In this document: positions 31,383-32,498 of the stretch, in pieces
Numbering within the stretch: the first letter of the stretch is position 1
Layout of the letters: the number at the start of each line of letters is the position of its first letter
Assembly: GCF_022690685.1 (NCBI RefSeq)
Contig: NZ_JALCYY010000055.1
Coordinates: forward strand, 1 to 32,498
Direction: 5' to 3'
Length of the DNA stretch: 32,498 nt
Origin: Anaeromyxobacter terrae
Lineage (GTDB): Bacteria; Myxococcota; Myxococcia; Myxococcales; Anaeromyxobacteraceae
Translations under genes and position numbers: made by a program
The notes under the pieces: model-generated
The model's database searches: none
Seen by the model: the letters and a program-made list of their open reading frames with translations, nothing else
What the model was told of the DNA's origin: nothing

Positions 31383-32410
31383 CCGGCGCCACGGGGTTCC
31401 TCGGCGGCGCGGTGGCGCGCGAGCTCCTCGCGGGCGGGCACGCGGTGCGGGCCCTCGCGAGGGAGCGCTCCGACACCTCGGCTCTCGAGGGCCTCGCCGC
31501 GCCGCCGGAGGGCGGGCGCGCGACCGCGCTGGAGATCGCCCGGGGCGATGCGCTCGATCCGGAGGCGGTGCGGCGAGCGCTGGGCGGCTGCGACGCCGTC
31601 GTCCACACCGCCGGGCTCGCCGGCTTCCGCGCGTCGTCCGAGGCGCTCCTGGCGGCGAACGCGCGCTCGGTCGAGGTGGTGCTGGGCGCGGCGAAGGAGG
31701 CGGGGGTCGCGCGCGCGGTGCTCACCTCGTCGACCGCGGTGATCGGGGGGACGCGTGAGGCCCAGACCGCCGACGAGACGACCGCGGGCAACGCCGAGGC
31801 GCTCGGAATCCCCTACTTCGTCTCGAAGCTCCACGGCGAGCGGGCGGCGCTCGCGCTGGCCGACCGGGGGTTCCCGGTGGTGATCGTGCGCCCGGCCTAC
31901 GTGCTCGGTCCCGGCGACGTCCACGGCTCGTCCGCGGCGACCGTCGTCGCGCTCGTGCGGCGGAGGATCCCCGCGTACGTGGAGGGCGGCGCGTCATTCT
32001 GCGACGTGCGCGACGTCGCGCGCGGGCACGTCGAGGCGCTCCTGCGCGGGCGGCCGGGCGACACCTACGTCCTCGGCGGCCACAACCTGCGCGTGAGCGA
32101 GATGATCGCCCGCGTCGCCGCGCTCTCGGGCGTGAAGGCCCCGCCGCGCATCCCGCTCGCCGCCGCGCTCGGCGCCGCCGCGCTGCAGGAGCTCGTCGCC
32201 CGCCTCGGCGGAGGTCGGTCCGCGATGACCCGCGAGCTCGTGCGCGCCGCGGCGCTCTACACGTTCGTGTCGAGCGCGAAGGCGGAGCGGGAGCTCGGTT
32301 ACTCGATCCGGCCGTTCGACGAGATGGTGAAGGACACGCTCCGCTGGGCGATGGCGCACGGGCGGCTGCGAGCGGAGACGCCGGAGCTGAGGGCGATCGG
32401 GGAGGGGTGA
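31367..32410 (+). CDS. NAD-dependent epimerase/dehydratase (extended SDR)
   Basis: A 347-residue Rossmann-fold enzyme. N-terminal dinucleotide-binding TGATGFLGGAVA, the conserved ARGDALDPEAV-type acidic strand, VVHTAGLAG, TSSTAVIGG, and the catalytic YFVSK (Y-x-x-x-K) are all in the expected order, followed by the substrate-domain segments VRPAYVLGPGD, FCDVRDVARGHVEALLRG and YVLGGHNLRVSEM. This arrangement resembles hopanoid-associated (HpnA-like) and dihydroflavonol-reductase-like sugar epimerases. The start overlaps the response regulator coding end, so it is co-translated. The substrate cannot be stated. A short hexamer tract starts at the base after its stop. Confidence 0.88.
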   Translation: MRVLLTGATGFLGGAVARELLAGGHAVRALARERSDTSALEGLAAPPEGGRATALEIARGDALDPEAVRRALGGCDAVVHTAGLAGFRASSEALLAANARSVEVVLGAAKEAGVARAVLTSSTAVIGGTREAQTADETTAGNAEALGIPYFVSKLHGERAALALADRGFPVVIVRPAYVLGPGDVHGSSAATVVALVRRRIPAYVEGGASFCDVRDVARGHVEALLRGRPGDTYVLGGHNLRVSEMIARVAALSGVKAPPRIPLAAALGAAALQELVARLGGGRSAMTRELVRAAALYTFVSSAKAERELGYSIRPFDEMVKDTLRWAMAHGRLRAETPELRAIGEG

Positions 32411-32427
32411 GGTCGGGGTCGGGGTCG
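32411..32427 (+). repeat. short GGTCGG hexamer tract
   Basis: Nearly three units of GGTCGG directly after the epimerase stop, the same unit as the two long arrays but in the opposite orientation relative to the upstream gene. Confidence 0.75.
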
Positions 32428-32439
32428 TGCCTCGACTCC

Positions 32440-32463
32440 GCGTCTCGGCTGACGCCGAGACGC
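32440..32463. terminator. perfect 10-bp hairpin near the window end
   Basis: GCGTCTCGGC (32440-32449) and GCCGAGACGC (32454-32463) with a TGAC loop, 29 bases past the epimerase stop. No T-tract follows. The flanks (CTCGACTCC before, TACGCTCGGG after) look REP-like, so it may be a copy of a dispersed hairpin element that also acts as a terminator. Confidence 0.5.
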
Positions 32464-32498
32464 TACGCTCGGGATGCGCGGCCTTTCGAGGGCGGGTC

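Overview
The window is very GC-rich, with G or C at nearly every third codon position, many GTG/TTG starts and 4-bp GTGA/ATGA gene overlaps. Gene content (a stressosome operon, several hybrid histidine kinases, a rubrerythrin / Fe-S oxidoreductase / DUF3501 operon, a NapH-like membrane ferredoxin) suggests a myxobacterial-type deltaproteobacterium (Myxococcota), with Anaeromyxobacter the closest match I can think of. This is inferred from composition and gene families; no rRNA, tRNA or mobile element is visible.

Layout. 1-5400: surE and a marR-type regulator on the minus strand, a divergent orphan GAF histidine kinase, an MFS transporter and a YbaK-type deacylase. 5600-7000: a degenerate methyltransferase-like protein followed by a small radical SAM protein. 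7000-8060: a polyferredoxin-like membrane protein, divergent from the central operon. 8240-15053: six tightly coupled genes forming a complete stressosome signalling operon: RsbR, RsbS, RsbT, an RsbT-like/PP2C fusion, an RsbT-like domain fused to a hybrid histidine kinase with two receivers, and a receiver-PAS-GAF histidine kinase. A GACCNC hexamer array, two small hairpins and a universal stress protein follow. 15795-18350: SRPBCC protein, dihydroorotate-dehydrogenase-like protein, diacylglycerol-kinase-like membrane protein and a small charged protein. 18511-21176: rubrerythrin, terminator hairpin, Fe-S oxidoreductase, DUF3501 and a 45-residue membrane peptide gene. 21173-25217: DEDDh exonuclease, DJ-1/PfpI protein, cNMP/CBS/nucleotidyltransferase protein and a putative outer-membrane protein. 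25218-25822 is non-coding and carries a second, longer hexamer array. 25823-27447: an APS-kinase-like P-loop kinase coupled to an aminoglycoside-phosphotransferase-fold protein. 27667-32410: a divergent Lgt, a J-domain-like/zinc-ribbon protein, a small exported protein, a structured leader, a single-domain response regulator and an NAD-dependent epimerase.

How it works together. The most interesting system is the stressosome. The sensor/scaffold (RsbR, RsbS), the switch kinase (RsbT) and an RsbX-like phosphatase are present, but there is no RsbU, RsbV, RsbW or sigma-B. Instead the RsbT-type ATPase fold is reused twice as the N-terminal domain of the next two proteins, the second being a hybrid histidine kinase. 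The likely output is therefore phosphorelay signalling rather than sigma-factor partner switching. A second theme is non-coding: GACCNC hexamer arrays lying just 3' of stop codons, and a candidate three-way-junction leader directly abutting a response regulator start codon.
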